Assembly: GCA_963922875.1 (NCBI GenBank) | Contig: CAWUJH010000005.1 | Coordinates: forward strand, 310,001 to 374,000 | Direction: 5' to 3' | From: Ketobacter sp963922875 | GTDB lineage: Bacteria; Pseudomonadota; Gammaproteobacteria; Pseudomonadales; Ketobacteraceae | DNA length: 64,000 nucleotides | Part shown: positions 63,740 to 64,000 of the stretch, piece after piece | Layout: every line of letters begins with the position of its first letter | How positions within the stretch are numbered: the stretch's first letter is position 1 | Made by a program: the position numbers and the translations under genes | Notes under the pieces: generated by a model | Databases searched by the model: none | What the model saw: the letters and a program-made list of their open reading frames with translations, nothing else | What the model was told of the DNA's origin: nothing

Positions 63740-64000
63740 TTATTTCGCTCCAGCGCTCTCCGCAAGCGTTAAATCGGCCAAAGCAGCGTACTGAGTCAAA
63801 GATATTTGCTCAGGCCGCCAGTCGGGTTCAATGCCTGCTTCATGAAACAGGGCTTCAGTAACCATTGATCTTAAAGCATTTCTGACGGTTTTGCGCCGTT
63901 GACTGAAGGCAGTTGTGACGATTTTTCCTAAATGTTTGACGTCTTTGGTGGTGACTGGGAGCAACTTGTGTGGGGTTAACTTCACAATGGCAGATTCCAC
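63740..64000 (-). CDS. rsmA: 16S rRNA dimethyladenosine transferase RsmA, C-terminal part
   Basis: Only the last 86 codons lie in the window; the gene continues beyond position 64000. The sequence VTTAFSQRRKTVRNALRSM is the conserved C-terminal helical region of RsmA/KsgA, which dimethylates A1518 and A1519 of 16S rRNA. The SAM-binding domain is outside the window. Position directly before apaG agrees. Confidence 0.93.
   Translation of the reverse strand: MESAIVKLTPHKLLPVTTKDVKHLGKIVTTAFSQRRKTVRNALRSMVTEALFHEAGIEPDWRPEQISLTQYAALADLTLAESAGAK

Noticed and set aside
1..64000. CRISPR arrays, tRNA or rRNA genes, prophage or insertion sequences
   Set aside because: No regularly spaced repeats, no tRNA T-arm patterns in a cloverleaf context, and no transposase, integrase or phage genes were found by reading.

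Overview
This window comes from a gammaproteobacterium of the Pseudomonadales/Oceanospirillales type, probably marine or free-living. Two long stretches keep the gene order I recall from Pseudomonas aeruginosa. The first is rsmE, tatCBA-hisE, ubiB-ubiJ-ubiE, DUF971, hslUV, SPOR protein, argS, priA, rpmE, nuclease, malic enzyme, ponA/mrcA, pilMNOPQ, aroKB, damX-like, gltBD, hemE. The second is spoVR-yeaH-prkA followed by apaH-apaG-rsmA. I name no genus. Base composition is moderate in the core and visibly richer in A+T from about 48 to 57 kb. I saw no rRNA, tRNA, CRISPR array, insertion sequence or phage gene.

Layout. 0-1.2 kb: an unrecognised small gene and rsmE on the minus strand. 1.3-8.8 kb: a plus-strand run with an unusual two-gene biotin-dependent acyl-CoA carboxylase, a YiiD-type thioesterase, prolyl iminopeptidase, dtd and a membrane metal-dependent hydrolase. 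8.8-13.7 kb: minus-strand tatCBA, hisE and the ubiquinone genes ubiB-ubiJ-ubiE. 14-15.2 kb: a second ABC1/UbiB-family kinase. 15.2-20 kb: DUF971, hslU, hslV, a SPOR protein and argS, all minus. 20-24.5 kb: three consecutive membrane diguanylate cyclases. The first two are a tandem duplication that includes the upstream region and a short leader frame 107 nt before each cyclase. 24.5-32.1 kb: priA, rpmE, a secreted nuclease whose signal-peptide region contains the rpmE terminator, malic enzyme and PBP1a. 32.3-47.9 kb: the pilMNOPQ type IV pilus assembly operon, aroK, aroB (behind a 20-bp hairpin that partly covers its ribosome binding site), a DamX-like protein, glutamate synthase and hemE.

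48-57.4 kb is the accessory part. It holds three paralogous lipoproteins, each predicted to be a fibronectin-III-like domain plus a seven-bladed FG-GAP/integrin-type propeller, an OafA-type acyltransferase with an SGNH domain, and a NodB polysaccharide deacetylase. Together they suggest a cell-surface glycan modification and surface-protein locus. 57.4-62.2 kb is the PrkA kinase-YeaH-SpoVR stress cluster. The window ends in apaH, apaG and a truncated rsmA.

The most promising leads are the duplicated cyclase units with leader frames, the propeller lipoprotein family with near-identical patches, the aroB hairpin, the terminator inside the nuclease gene, and the atypical carboxylase.
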